DNA from: Conchocele bisecta
Lineage: Eukaryota; Mollusca; Bivalvia; Lucinida; Thyasiridae
NCBI GenBank assembly: GCA_029237695.1
Contig: CM055274.1
Span: 69,368,828 to 69,432,827 of the forward strand
Direction of reading: 5' to 3'
Length of the DNA: 64,000 nucleotides
Shown here: in pieces, positions 36,380-47,289 of the stretch
How positions within the stretch are numbered: the first letter of the stretch is position 1
Layout of the letters: every line of letters starts with the position of its first letter
Notes under the pieces: generated by a model
Told to the model about the DNA's origin: nothing
Database searches by the model: none
What the model saw: only the letters and a program-made list of their open reading frames with translations
Made by a program: the position numbers and the translations under genes

Positions 36380-36536
36380 CTGTGAAATCTCTGCATGACG
36401 GGACGTCTAGGTGAGCCCGTCTGACGTCTCTGGGCTAAGACCTGGGGGGACGGGGGTAGAGGTGTCACGCCAGGGTCATTTGCCATCTCTGCCAGCTCTT
36501 CTACAGTAGGTGGGTATGGCGGAAGTAACGTCAAAT
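36380..36536 (-). CDS. FRMPD: FRMPD-like gene, exon e: proline-rich
   Basis: The donor is CACAG|GTAAAT after 36380. Two in-frame acceptors, 18 nt apart, both fit the phase: CGTTACAG (exon from 36536) and AATGATAG (exon from 36554). I list the shorter form because it gives DIIDLTLLPPYPP across the junction, matching the conserved FRMPD motif; the longer form inserts KATVTD. The exon encodes TLLPPYPPTVEELAEMANDP, a run VTPLPPSPQVLAQRRQ and an end RRPVMQRFH. The PP-rich stretches could bind SH3 or WW domains (inference). It ends two bases into a codon, completed as Ser by exon f. The ATG at 36561 lies in the intron and is not a start. Confidence 0.78.
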
Positions 36537-36554
36537 CTGTAACGGTTGCCTTGT

Positions 36555-38124
36555 CTATCATTTTGCCGATTTTTTATGTTACAAACTAAACAAGAAATGT
36601 GGCCTGTTGGTACACGAATGCTCCCGCTGGCAGCCTAAGAAATCAAGGTACATTTGAAAACACAGAAGGCCAGAGAAGCGTGGATGTGCCACAGCATGAA
36701 AGCAGACCATCAGATCAATGTGTGTGTGTGTGAATTATCAACCATCAGATCAATGTGTGTGTGTGTGTGAATTATCAACCATCAGATCAATGTGTGTGTG
36801 TGAATTATCAACCATCAGATAAATGTGTGCGTGTGTGTGTGAATTATCAACCATCAGATCAATGTGTGTGTGTGTGTGTGAATTATCAATCGGATCCATG
36901 TAAGGAAACAGAAATTATAAGATATTTTCCGAGCGTTAAGGTTTCGAGCGCAATTTATGTGACCTTGACCGTGGGCTTAGTGGGGGCAGGACTATCGTGG
37001 ACCTGTCATAGGGCGGTATAGGACTATTAGAGCAATGCGTGTGTGAAATATCAAGCAGATCCATATAAACAGAAATTATAAGACATTTACCAGAGTGTTA
37101 AGGTTTCGAACGCACCAAGCATGTGACATTGACCCTGTGATGATCGTGGATTTTTCACAGGGCGGTAGAGGACCATTAGAGCAATGCGTGTGTGAAATAT
37201 CAGGTAGATCCGTGCAATAAGTTAAATTTACCCAATCATTAAGGTTTCAAACGCACCAAATGTGACCTTGACCCTGGACTTAGCGGGGTAGGGATGATCG
37301 TGGATTCGTCACAGGGCGGTAGAGGACCATTAAAGCAATGTGTTTGTGTGAAATATCAAGCAGATCCGTGCAAGGAAACAGAAATTATTAGACATTTACC
37401 CGAGCGTTAAGGTTTTAAATGCACTAAGTATGTGACCTTGACCTTGAGTTTAGCGGGGTCAGAGGATCGTGGATTTATCACAATATGATGGTGGACCATC
37501 AGAGCAACGCATGTGTCAAACATGAAGAGGCATCATGATATGAAACAGAAATCATAAGAAATTCACTTGTGTGGGACGTACGGAGAGGACGTACGGAGGC
37601 CGGTAACACTATATGCCTCCCTCACCATTCATTGGCGGGAGCATAACAACTCCCTGGGGTGGTGGCTGGGAGAATGCTCCCTGACCCCCATATCTGGACA
37701 TCTTCTGTTACGGCGCTGTTACATACATGTAAACCAGCACTGATTATATTGTTACAGTATTTCAATCTTGAACCTCTTGAACAACTAGAACACCTATGTG
37801 TGCTTACTCTTTGAACATAACAGACCTATATAGCAGTGTTTGCAAACAGTGAAGCATCTCATCAGGATCTGCACTTTTTGCACAATTTTCATATTTTCTT
37901 AAATAAAACATCAATATTCAGTAAGCCCCATTTCTCCAGCAATAGTTGTCACATTGGGCCTTATTGCATACCTACTCAGCATTCCATTGACTTACTTCTA
38001 CAGTGAACAGCTTAAATAGTTTTCTATATTGCACGTTTCACATTGTATGAATTATATAATGCTGGTTGTAACGAAAATAATATGCATATGTGTGTCTTAA
38101 AATCGCTTTTTTTATTAGCCATAC
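36555..38124 (-). other. Intron between exons d and e
   Basis: A 1.6-kb intron if the outer acceptor is used, 18 nt longer otherwise. It contains a (GT)n-bearing minisatellite (36711-36895), repeats of about 150 bp with GACCTTGACC (36.9-37.56 kb), a repeat also seen near 9.07 kb (37600-37740, GGCGGGAGCA and AATGCTCCCTGACCCCCATA) and a diverged hairpin at 37800-37890. Confidence 0.7.
36711..36895. repeat. Minisatellite with variable GT runs
   Basis: The unit GAATTATCAACCATCAGATC plus AAT and (GT)4-8 is repeated about five times. Unit length varies with the GT count. Confidence 0.88.
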
Positions 38125-38325
38125 CTATTATATCCGGGTCGATATACATCTCCTGGTTGTTGTAGAACATCCGCGGGTCGTACATGCCGGCGATTATCTC
38201 CGGGGGCAACTGTTCGGGGTCGAAGGGGCTGGCAAAGCTCAAGGACTCAGGGTCAGGCGACGCGGTGGAAGTGGGCGAGCCCTGGGCAGGGTCCATCATT
38301 CCAAACTCTGTCGTCTTGAGCCCAC
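38125..38325 (-). CDS. FRMPD: FRMPD-like gene, exon d
   Basis: The acceptor is GCTGTAG with exon sequence from 38325; the donor is GTATGG after 38125. The pyrimidine tract is weak. The 201-nt exon begins with two bases completing the codon opened by exon c (Ser) and ends one base into the next codon. It encodes GLKTTEFGMMDPAQGSP, a Pro/Ser-rich run, then FDPEQLPPEIIAGMYDPRMF and an end YIDPDII. Codon and base composition are clearly more GC-rich than the introns around it. Joined to exon e it completes the motif DIIDLT-LPP, which vertebrate FRMPD4 also carries (DIIDLTSLPPP, from recall). The intron before it is 11.9 kb and contains the DIRS-like element. Confidence 0.8.
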
Positions 38326-38943
38326 CTACAGCGATGGTGGATATACATAAGCATAGGGTACAGAAAATAGCTTCTATGGGTGATGATTTATTATGACATG
38401 ACGTTTTAGTTCATAGACAACTAGAGCAAGTGAGCAAGTGAGCAGGGGCTCACGGGTACCCCCGGCCGCCGCCTTGTCCGACTAACAAATATTTTATACG
38501 TCATTTGGCCTTGACATTTGGCATGAAAGCCACATGGGTGGGCTATAGAATGAAAATATGGATGATGATAACAAAGTATATGAAGTTTCAAGTCAATCTG
38601 ACATACGGTTACATAGATAATGGGTACCCAAAAACTTTAACACAAATCTTACGGACGGACGAATGGATGAACGTGCCACCAAGACAAACGACACCGAAAT
38701 GATGATACAACTTAAACAATTTTCAATGATAACTACATGATACTTACTCAATTTGTTGAATAAAGTGTTACCTGACAAATAGAAAACAGTGCTACATCTT
38801 TTGATATCAGTTTATCAGGCTCGATTCGGAAACGGTATTCGTGCTCAGGAATTCCTTGCCTGATAAACTTCATATAAAAATATTCTCTATTTATTGTTTG
38901 CGCTAGATTCTCAATCAATGAAAGCACAGCATTTTCATGTCAA

Positions 38944-39152
38944 TTAACCCTTACACCGCAATCTTAATGTTTTTGCGTCCGCTGTTTATTTTCTATTTTC
39001 CATTTTCATCAACAAAAACATGCTTTGACAGCACTTTAGAATAATTGGAAATGATTCTGAAGTGCTGTCAAACCATGTTTTTTATTGAGAAATAAGGCAA
39101 GATATAAAAGCAACAGCAGACGACAATTGTTGTGTGTAGCGGTCTATGGGTT
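38944..39152. mobile_element. TTTGGCAGCA hairpin MITE
   Basis: AACCCTTACACCGCAATC to GTAGCGGTCTATGGGTTAA; the centre AGAATAATTGGAAATGATTC is shortened. Confidence 0.78.
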
Positions 39153-39171
39153 AATCACATATTACAAATTA

Positions 39172-40018
39172 TTAGGTTTGAGGCGGCTTTCGGCTGTGCC
39201 GAAAACCTATTGTATTCGTTGGTTTTTTTTTTTTTTTTTTTTTTTTATTCAGCCGTTCAGTCTACAGCCCAAAACCGCTGGTCGGATCGACTTCAAATTT
39301 TGCATGCCGATTCGGATCAAGTGTGAGCAGAGACTCAGAGATTTTCAGAAATCTCTTAATGCCACTTTCCACGAAACCGGAAGTGACGTCATACTTTCTA
39401 TAACTTCCTTATTTTCCAACCGATTTCAAGAATTCTTTTTGCATTGGAAAGCTGACAAAATTCTCTATCTCAGATTCGCTGACAGTTTTCGGCTATCTGC
39501 TCAAATAAAAGAGCTAGATGCATTTGAAGTTGAAAAATGTACATACTTTTCAACGATTTTGCCGAATTTCGGCTGATAACGGATGGTCTTTACAAACGTT
39601 TTCCAGTTTGTACAGTACTGTCAGCAACATAATTTCTTGCCAGGGTGATAGGGGAGTGTCAGCCGCATGAAAGATGATAATTTTCAGAGCTATATCTTGA
39701 CTACTTACGATGTCAGCTTCGTTATTTATCATTCGATTTCAATTGTTTTTGCTGTAGTCGATATTTCAGTCCTTTAGCTAAAAGTTTGGCTGAGGATCGA
39801 ACCCGGTATCCCTCGCTCCGAGTCCATCGCTCTACCTCTAAGCTAACCGGCCCCACATCGGTGTGATGATGCGAACACAATAATGTTGGACTGTTCATTC
39901 TAAAACTTCAGAAATTCTTTTTGCAACCGATAGTTTACACCTTGGGCTAAAGCTTAGTTACACATGAAATCAATGTTTGAGACTCAAACCGTTGATGCAG
40001 CTCAAGCTGCTCTAGTTA
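39172..40018 (-). mobile_element. tRNA-headed retroelement, reverse copy
   Basis: Reverse copy of the element at 15472: the T-run (39222-39247) is the A-rich tail, the tRNA-like block is at 39788-39853 and the end is GCAGCTCAAGCTGCTCTAGT. It is about 850 bp and close to the first copy in sequence, including GATCCGACCAGCGG (as complement). Confidence 0.75.
39788..39853 (-). ncRNA. tRNA-like block, second copy (not functional)
   Basis: On the minus strand GGGCCGGTTAGCTTAGAGG, then GGGTTCGATCCTCAGCC. The acceptor ends do not pair over seven bases. Same block as 15637-15702 with a better A box (TTAGCTTAGAGG). Confidence 0.6.
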
Positions 40019-40077
40019 TTAATTGTTTTTAAAAACTATGAAGTTATATTTACAAAAAGAAGTTATGGCTTGATGTC

Positions 40078-40450
40078 GTTTGTTTGTTTATTGGTGTTTA
40101 ATGGCCTATCAACAGCTAAGGTCATGTAAGGCCAGGCAAATAGGTTTGATCCTGTTTTAACCTGCTGCATTGAGGGGAAAATCTAAAAATCAGAACGGAA
40201 TAATTACATCAAGAAAAAATATATTCAGCTATGAATTTAGTATAACCTGACCTGGAGCCAGGTCCATACCACACCAAAGACATTTGGCCCCTTCCCATAA
40301 AATAGGAGTACGAATAATTGTAATACTCACATAAGGGGTATGACCAGATTCAACTGTCACATACGAAATGCCAAAGACATATGTGAGGGCCAAACAAGGT
40401 CTCCAGCCGGAATTCCGGTAAGGATGAACCCCTATCGTCGTACGTTCATG
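40078..40450. mobile_element. SINE-like repeat with GGTTCGATCCC, second copy
   Basis: GTTTGTTTATTGGTGTTTAA, then GGTTTGATCCTG in place of the B-box-like sequence, then the same body as 13075-13450 to GGAATTCCGGTAAGGATG. Confidence 0.7.
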
Positions 40451-40706
40451 AGACATGCACCCTGTTACCACATTACCGGTATCAAACTGCACATCACATA
40501 ATACTGGTAGTTTGAAAGCATGTTTAGGGCCAGGACCTATGATATTCAAATGAACAAACGTGGGGGAGGGGCAAACAATAAAATAGCAATAGTTCACATA
40601 TTGAATGTTTAATAAACTAATTTCTGGTGCTGGCTCGAAATGAAATATAGTATTACAAATTGAAATATATTCACTATAACTATTACATATGTACTTGTTT
40701 ATTTGT

Positions 40707-40921
40707 TAACCCTTACTACGCTGAATTAAATGTTGTTGTCTGCTGGAAATGTTTTATTTTCAATATTTCTCGACAAAAACCTGGTTTTGACAGCACATGA
40801 GAATCGTCTCCAATGGAGACAATTCTCATATGCTGTCAAAGCCAGTTTTTTGTTAAGTATTAAAGCAAAAATAAAAAACAGCAGACGGCAATTTCCGTCA
40901 ACAGCATAGGAAGAGTTAAAG
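40707..40921. mobile_element. TTTGGCAGCA hairpin MITE, GTCTC-centre type
   Basis: TTAACCCTTACTACGCTG to CATAGGAAGAGTTAA with the centre GAATCGTCTCCAATGGAGAC. Confidence 0.8.
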
Positions 40922-41025
40922 GTTAACAAGCGTAAATATTATTGTAGTAAGTAATAACAGATAAATATTGGAAATATTTTAAGTACTACTCATATTATCA
41001 ATTAAGATAGAGTACAGGAGGTGCT

Positions 41026-41200
41026 TAACCCTTTCAACACCACAGACCTCTATAGAGACAATGTTTGCAAACAATGCAGATCCAGATGAACCGGCTCGTA
41101 ACGAGCCGTCTCATCAGGATCTCCACTGTTTGTTAATAGTTATCAAATTTGAAAAAATTACCCTTTCTGAAGAATGGAATTGGTGTTGAAAGGGTTCAAT
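41026..41200. mobile_element. GAGACGGCTCGTAACGAGCC hairpin repeat
   Basis: AACCCTTTCAACACCACAG to GTTGAAAGGGTT with the centre GATGAACCGGCTCGTAACGA / GCCGTCTCATCAGGATC; one of the clearest copies. Confidence 0.85.
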
Positions 41201-41989
41201 ATGGAAGCAGACTACTATTGTGAGGTGAGAGAACATATATTTACAGTGAGTAGGCATGGGTAGAATAAGAGGAATTTTGCACCAGCAGATCGACCGGGGT
41301 TGATGAAAATGAAATGCTTTGAATTTCAATATTTAGCAATAAATGTCATCACTCATATTGGTTACATGTATTTCTGTGAAAATATTATGTCAATCTGCAT
41401 AAAATATTTTAAAACAAGAAATGTGTCTGTCGAACGCGGATGCCACCTGCAGCATATTTGAGAAACTGTGACAAAGTGGTTAACCGAAAAGTGTGATGGA
41501 CGGACAGACAGACGGACGGACGGACAGACGATGGACAGACGGACGGATGTTCAAACATTTGAGAGTTATGAGGCACCGCTATATAAAAGATCAAAGGGTT
41601 AGCTCCTAAATATCAAAGAGTTAGCTCGTAAATTTACGAGGCACCGACAATATCAAAGAGATCAAAGAAAACTAACCCTTACCCTAGCTCCTAAACCCCC
41701 GATGTTGGCCCGGACGGACAGATGGATGGACAGATGGACAGACGGACAGACGGACGGTCCAAACACTATATGCCACCAGTTTCTTCGAAACCCGGTGGCA
41801 TAAAAATAGAAAGACAGAAATTTATTTTGATTTCCAGGTACATGTATGTAATGATTACATTAAATAAAGGGAAATCACATTTCCCAACCCACCCGTGATT
41901 GTGCAGTACAGTATGTTATTTACACACTCACAGACTTGTATTGTACATGTACTGTGCAACAACAGGTGGGTGGTACATATGATTTGTTT

Positions 41990-42204
41990 AACCCATAGTT
42001 AAACGAGAAAAGCGTAAAGTGGGAAACAAAAATTGTCGCCTGCTGTTGTTTCGTATTATGTCATTTTTCTCAATAATAACATGGTTTGGCAGCACTCCAA
42101 TGGAAATGGTTATAAAGTCATGTCAAACTATGTTTGCTTTGATAAAATGTATTTTAAAAAATAATGAGCAGACGACAAAATTTAATTCAGCATTGTAAGG
42201 GTTA
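41990..42204. mobile_element. TTTGGCAGCA hairpin MITE
   Basis: AACCCATAGTTAAACG to GCATTGTAAGGGTTAA; the centre is damaged (GCACTCCAATGGAAATGG). Confidence 0.75.
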
Positions 42205-42481
42205 ATATGAACACACATGTAGCGACCCTGGTCATGGCGTTGCTCAGATATAGTGGAAACATGTAGAGTTAGGTGGGTGCACAGCATTGATTGCTTCGTG
42301 ATTCAGAAACTTTATATGAATTGTTAAAAGTATTTTTAGTACAATGTCAACACTTGTAGTTTACATCTTCACTTTTTGTAAATAGAGAAAACTTCTTTCT
42401 TGCGAAATATCAATCATAGAAGTATGTGGCTGTGACTGAAGAAGTGGGGCTTGTGGATTTTGTGACCAGTTCAGATTCAGG

Positions 42482-42601
42482 CGGGAACCGAAAATAGTCG
42501 TCTGCTGATAATTCATATTTTGTCTTTTCTCTCAGTAAAAACATGGTTTGGCAGCATTTTAGAATCATTTACATTGGAAATGATTCTAAAGTGCTGCCAA
42601 A
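42482..42601. mobile_element. Left half of a hairpin MITE split by the DIRS-like element
   Basis: CCGAAAATAGTCGTCTGCTG to GATTCTAAAGTGCTGCCAAA matches the left two-thirds of the intact copy at 61783-61995. The missing end, CCAAGTTTTTGACGAG through CAGCATTGTAAGAGTTA, is found at 49208-49290. Confidence 0.85.
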
Positions 42602-42877
42602 ATCAGAATTTTTCAATGTAAAATTAGTTTCTGTGAATACTTAACCTGTTATATGTTGCTATATAGCTTCTATTGGGGCTACCCATTCCGAATACAATTT
42701 ATTGACCCGCACTTACACCTGTCCCATCCCATATCGACCGCGCATGCGCGCACGGGAGACTTCCTCTTTGCGATAGAACAAATCTCTCACCTTGCGGGGT
42801 GGGAGGCGGGTGTTAAATACATATAACAGGTAAGTATTCACAGAAACTAATTTTACATTGAAAAATTCTGATTTCTG
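42602..42877. repeat. Inverted-repeat end structure of the DIRS-like element
   Basis: ATCAGAATTTTTCAATG at the left is mirrored by CATTGAAAAATTCTGAT ending at 42877, with arms of about 55 bp around the terminal repeat. Next to it, TTCTGTATCATACTTCCC at 42878 is the reverse complement of the sequence at the element's far right end. The left end therefore carries two versions of the terminal sequence. This could be an extra internal copy of the terminal repeat, as in DIRS internal complementary regions, or a nested foldback. Confidence 0.65.
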
Positions 42878-43708
42878 TATCATACTTCCCTGTTATATGT
42901 TGCTAGAATTTGTCTCCAAGGCGGGAAGGTAAGGTGATACAGAAACCAGGAAAATAACTTAATTCGCTCTGTGAATACTTAACCTAGGATCAATAAATTG
43001 ACTCACCAAACAACTTGTAGACTAGACCCGGGCACCGTCTGAGCAGCACCCCCCCTATTCCTGCACCCAGAAGATAACTGAGCCGCCAGCTAAGTCTTCT
43101 GGTCTGCTTGAGTACTGTCCCCAGTCGCAGTTTCACACACACTGAATGTGACTAACTCATATCATGTTAGCGTCATGTCATACACACTGTTGTGCCTCAC
43201 ATCTAAGACTCACAGCATCTACACTGACCCTTGTCCATGTCCACAAGTCTCTTAAAGTTCTAACCCACATTACTCACAAATAGTAATGCAAACATAAAAT
43301 ACCCTATGCATATTGACACCCACATACTATCAATAATTACCAAACATGGCATTCACGACCCTGGATGAATGGTTATGTGTTTTCGAGTGTCATGATACCT
43401 AGTACTGTTAGCACCCTGGAGCACAGGTATCTCACCTTTACCCTCTCCGGATCTCACAATCATTGGTAACACCAACACTGCACACATTATAGTAAAATAT
43501 GTATCCAGACTGGTATAACCAGTCATGTGTAATCAAGAAAACAATCTACTAAAACTTTCCAGGCACAAAACTTAAACTAGCTGATACGGTAACTAGAACG
43601 TTTTGTAATGCCAATGTGAATATACCAACACTTTGTTATCCTGGCCTAGATCCACTGGCCCAAAATAACAACAGGCTAGAAAATTGAGCCTTTTACACAT
43701 GCTTGGCC

Positions 43709-43746
43709 CCCCCCCCCCCCGGCCCCCCCCCCCCCCCCCCACCCCC
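43709..43746. repeat. Poly-C tract
   Basis: About 36 bases, nearly all C with one GG, inside the DIRS-like element. It is a likely sequencing or assembly weak point. Confidence 0.9.
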
Positions 43747-45045
43747 GTGATATCCCTGCTAGTCGCGACTAGGGGATCCAATGTGTAAATATCTGCGCTC
43801 TGCGCAGTCCGTGTACGTATGTAAAACTGATAAAAGTGGAACGAGACTTCCCTGATGCCACTTCCATTATCTTATCCCCAGGATCACTCCATAGAGGAAC
43901 TCCGAGGAGGTAAATACTGCTCCAACCTCATGGCATCGATTATAACCTTATGAGACCTTAGCCGAATTGGATCGATATGCTCTGCATGTTGCGAGATATA
44001 TCCATATGTAAACTGAAGATTTGGATATAAACTGATTACCCACGCCTAGAATAAAATCCATTGCCTACCTCTCATTGGCTAGTCATTGAGATGTAGTGCC
44101 TAATTCACCACGCTCTGGCCTTGCACAAAACAATTCCGTGCCTTATGGAACTAAGCCTTGGATACTCCCATCTCTGAGCCTCCTTTCCCCAAGGCCAAAT
44201 TCTCTATGAGCCAAGTTTATGTAAGCATAACCTAATACTTGAGCCCCTGATGTTCCAGCAAAGTACTGGCTTTAAGAAATCCAACTTAGTTTTGGGGTCA
44301 AACACTGTGCCAAATCAATTCCTCTAACAGAGCTCCTATAGTGTGGGTCTGAGGCAGTCTAGGCCTACCCTTGAAAGCAGTAACCTGTTCTGCTTTACAC
44401 ATAGACTTAGCCCTCGGCACCTGCGCAGGTTAAACAGGACCACTATCCTGAGACAGATACTGGTATACCGAAGCTACTGCCTCCGGATAATAATGGGAAC
44501 TGTTCTTCCACAGCTACACTAGCTGCTGAGACCAGTCCCACCTGATGCCATCAGAGGATTTTAACATTCACCCGTACCTGTGAAGTGCCCTTTCCCTCTG
44601 ACAAGCCTGGTGTATTTTGTCTTATGAAATTCACCATCATCTAGCCGAATGTCTTAACCGATTGCGCCACGAAGCCCACATTATCATCTGATCGTGACCT
44701 TGATCTATGTGCCAGGGCATAGCGTGTTTCCCGTCTCGGTTAAATTTGGTAGGTTCGTGCTGGGCGAGAGATAAACTCATATTCTGGATCAGTGCGAATG
44801 AATTTTAATCTATTGACATTGTTGTTGTTATTAACCGGAAGCATGTGCTTTTACCAAGTTAAAATACGACAATTGTACATTATAGAATACGTAAAGTATA
44901 TAATGTCACATATAACCGACTCGATTTGGCCATGCCTGGGATCACGAACGGTCGGTTATGCCTAACTGGGACCCGAGACGTAGTAAGGAACCCAGTCTCG
45001 CAACCATAGTAACGGAATCATTATCCAATCCAGATTCTGATCGCA

Positions 45046-45678
45046 CCTGTACAGGCCGCATAATTCCCGTCGCCTTTTCGCCGAAGCGAAAACGAGGATT
45101 AACCCATTATTGACTGATCAATCAATAGGGAAGCTATCCCATGGCTCATACTGATTTGTCGTTAAACCCCATCTAACCACTGTTAGATTCCTTTAGGTTA
45201 ACTATTCTAGCTACTGAGCTTTCTCTAGTGGAGAATGAAATCAGCGCCTATAATTGGGGTCTGAACCTATGATACATATCGGCACTGAAGTGAATTTGAA
45301 ACAGTTGGCCAATGCCTACCTGTACCCTGTCCTAATCGATGCTGACGATTTCGTTTCCTAGAACAATTACTTAAGGAAATCGCCCATTTCTCCTTACGCT
45401 GGACTGACTGGATTAATTTGCCTTACTTACAGCAATTAACCCAGACCTCCCATTCGCGTCTTTGCCTGTGCAATGATTGCCATAGCTAGCCGCGAAAATT
45501 TGTCCTTCCTTATTCCCTTCCTGATAGACTCCAGACGTGAAGAATTAGAACGAGCGTATTCGCATGAAGTGTTCACCCTGCATACTGTGACAGAAGCTTG
45601 AGAAACACTGGAATGCCCACCGTATGGTACACTAGACGTTCCAGTATGCTGGAGAACCAACTTGTCATTGGCCAGCAT
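45046..45678 (-). pseudogene. DIRS-like tyrosine recombinase fragment, broken
   Basis: The minus-strand frame at 45678-45436 includes SRLESIRKGIRKDKFSRLA followed by MAIIAQAKTR, like the start of a DIRS tyrosine recombinase (core-binding part). After several stops, 45105-45046 reads GLILVFASAKRRRELCGL, matching the family's box around the first catalytic Arg (F-A-S-A-KRRSEL). The later H-x-x-R and Tyr boxes, expected at 44.0-44.9 kb, were not found in readable form. Confidence 0.6.
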
Positions 45679-45685
45679 GTTGCCA

Positions 45686-46135
45686 CTAGTGTGACCCGAA
45701 TTTACTGATTGTGGAAATGCTCACCCGTATACTCATTTCCATGATACGGACATGCGCCCACCGCTTATGCCCACTAGTCCAGAATTGGAGACACAACATT
45801 GGGCTCTGATCTGATTGTCCATCATGGTCGCAAACAGACACAACCAGGGGTGGCTCTACCTGTTGATACCCGCGTTGGTCACTGTTCTTAACAGTGACGT
45901 CACTGTTCTTAACAGTGACCCCTCGGTACGGACTTTCGAGCCCACCTCGACAGGTAGTCCACATTACATTGGTAGATGATCTACACCGCATATCTGCCTC
46001 TGAATTCAATACCCTAGCAGCTAAAATAGCTCCCTGACTTAGTTGAATTGGATACACAGCTTTGACGATCACTCTCAACATGATGTCTACTCTGTACATA
46101 TCGGCACTGTCCAAGTGTACCCTGACTATCCCCAT
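45686..46135 (-). pseudogene. DIRS-like RT thumb / RNase H region, broken
   Basis: An open minus-strand frame of 149 codons that continues the RT after a frameshift. It begins GIVRVHLDSADMYRVD and continues through VYPIQLSQGAILAARVLNS. In DIRS RTs the FLG motif is followed by a similar run that ends LGRLHMRPLQW; here a decayed form (STNVMWTTCRG) is visible. It includes a direct duplication of GTCACTGTTCTTAACA at 45880-45920. I cannot point to intact RNase H catalytic residues. Confidence 0.55.
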
Positions 46136-46161
46136 TCTGGTAAGGAACTCATCCCTACGTA

Positions 46162-46311
46162 TCAGATGTCCTGTTTCGGTACTAGTTCCGATATCTCTAT
46201 GTTCGGCCTGAGACCTAACCCCGTGATAAGATCCCAGAACAAACGCCGCTTGAGTAGCAGTGTGTCTCTAGACTGATCGTGCAGGAGCCAGTCGTCCAAG
46301 TATTGAAGTAT
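46162..46311 (-). pseudogene. DIRS-like reverse transcriptase core, broken
   Basis: Read on the minus strand, one frame gives ILQYLDDWLLHDQSRDTLL, then a segment ending LITGLGLRPNIEISELVPKQ, then a TGA at 46164-46162. YLDD is the catalytic motif of the RT palm (Y at 46302); the W right after it and the LGL-P-KS-like segment 25-35 residues later are usual for DIRS RTs. The frame resumes after the stop as YVGMSSLPE, equivalent to the FLGM segment. It shifts frame near 46135 into the next piece. Confidence 0.75.
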
Positions 46312-47289
46312 GCAATAACACACGTCTGGACTGTGCCTAGATTACCTCTATTAGTTTTGTGAACGCCGTGGCTTTGAAGGGTAGGACACAAAACTGTTAT
46401 ACCATGCCTTGCGAATGAAAGCTTATAAAGTTTCCGGATGCATGGCATATCGGTATATGAAGATAACCTTCATGTGGTTCGCTGGAGAGTGCCCAATCGT
46501 TGACTCTAATAGTTCGACGTATCGATCGAGCCGTCTCTATCTAGAATTGATCTGTCTGTTGGTACAACAAACCGCACGCTGTAGAAGCTCAGATATTGCC
46601 AATCTCTGATGCGTGTAGCGCCCCTCTGGTAGCCCCACCCTATGGGGCTGTATAGGTGTTATGGGTTGCTTAAAGCTACCCATTACATCACTCGTTGGTT
46701 TAGGAGAAGGGGATATTGAAGCTTGCTTATGCCCCTTTTCCAGCCCGAGTTGCGCTTCTATAAGCGAACCGCTTGGCTAAAGAGACCACTGATAGTCTCG
46801 CTAACTGCCAACTCTGTCTTACTGTAGCGTCAGCAGCAGTTACCTGAGAACATCTGTTTCCAAACAGATTCGTGGCATGAAGGAATGCTTCCCGAAGGAG
46901 GTCCCTTCCCCTATGCCTATGACGACGTCAATGATAGTACCTAGACACGACCTAGAACGTCGTTTGTGTTTCATGGATATACAATCCCGCGTCCTGGTAG
47001 ACGAGCTACTGGAAGATTGTGTGCCCTCCAGTCTGACGTCATCAGACTCACATCATGACTAATCCAGTGTGTCGGCAGGCCAATGTCCTATACCGTTACA
47101 CTGTTGTATATTCATAACCTTGAACAGATATTCCGCTGAAAACGGCGTGGTCAAGACCAGCATCGCCGTTATCAGTGGCTATATTTTACACTCTGTTGAC
47201 CGGAGGAATACGCTTGCATTCCACCGAGGCGCACCCAATTGGATTTGCGTGTATACTACCCACATCGCCTATCCGATTGAATCTACCTG

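Noticed and set aside
39085..39576. 163-codon plus-strand frame with a run of Phe
   Set aside because: Runs through a MITE and the reverse tRNA-headed element; the Phe run is its poly-T tail. The same peptide pieces appear at 16794-17131.
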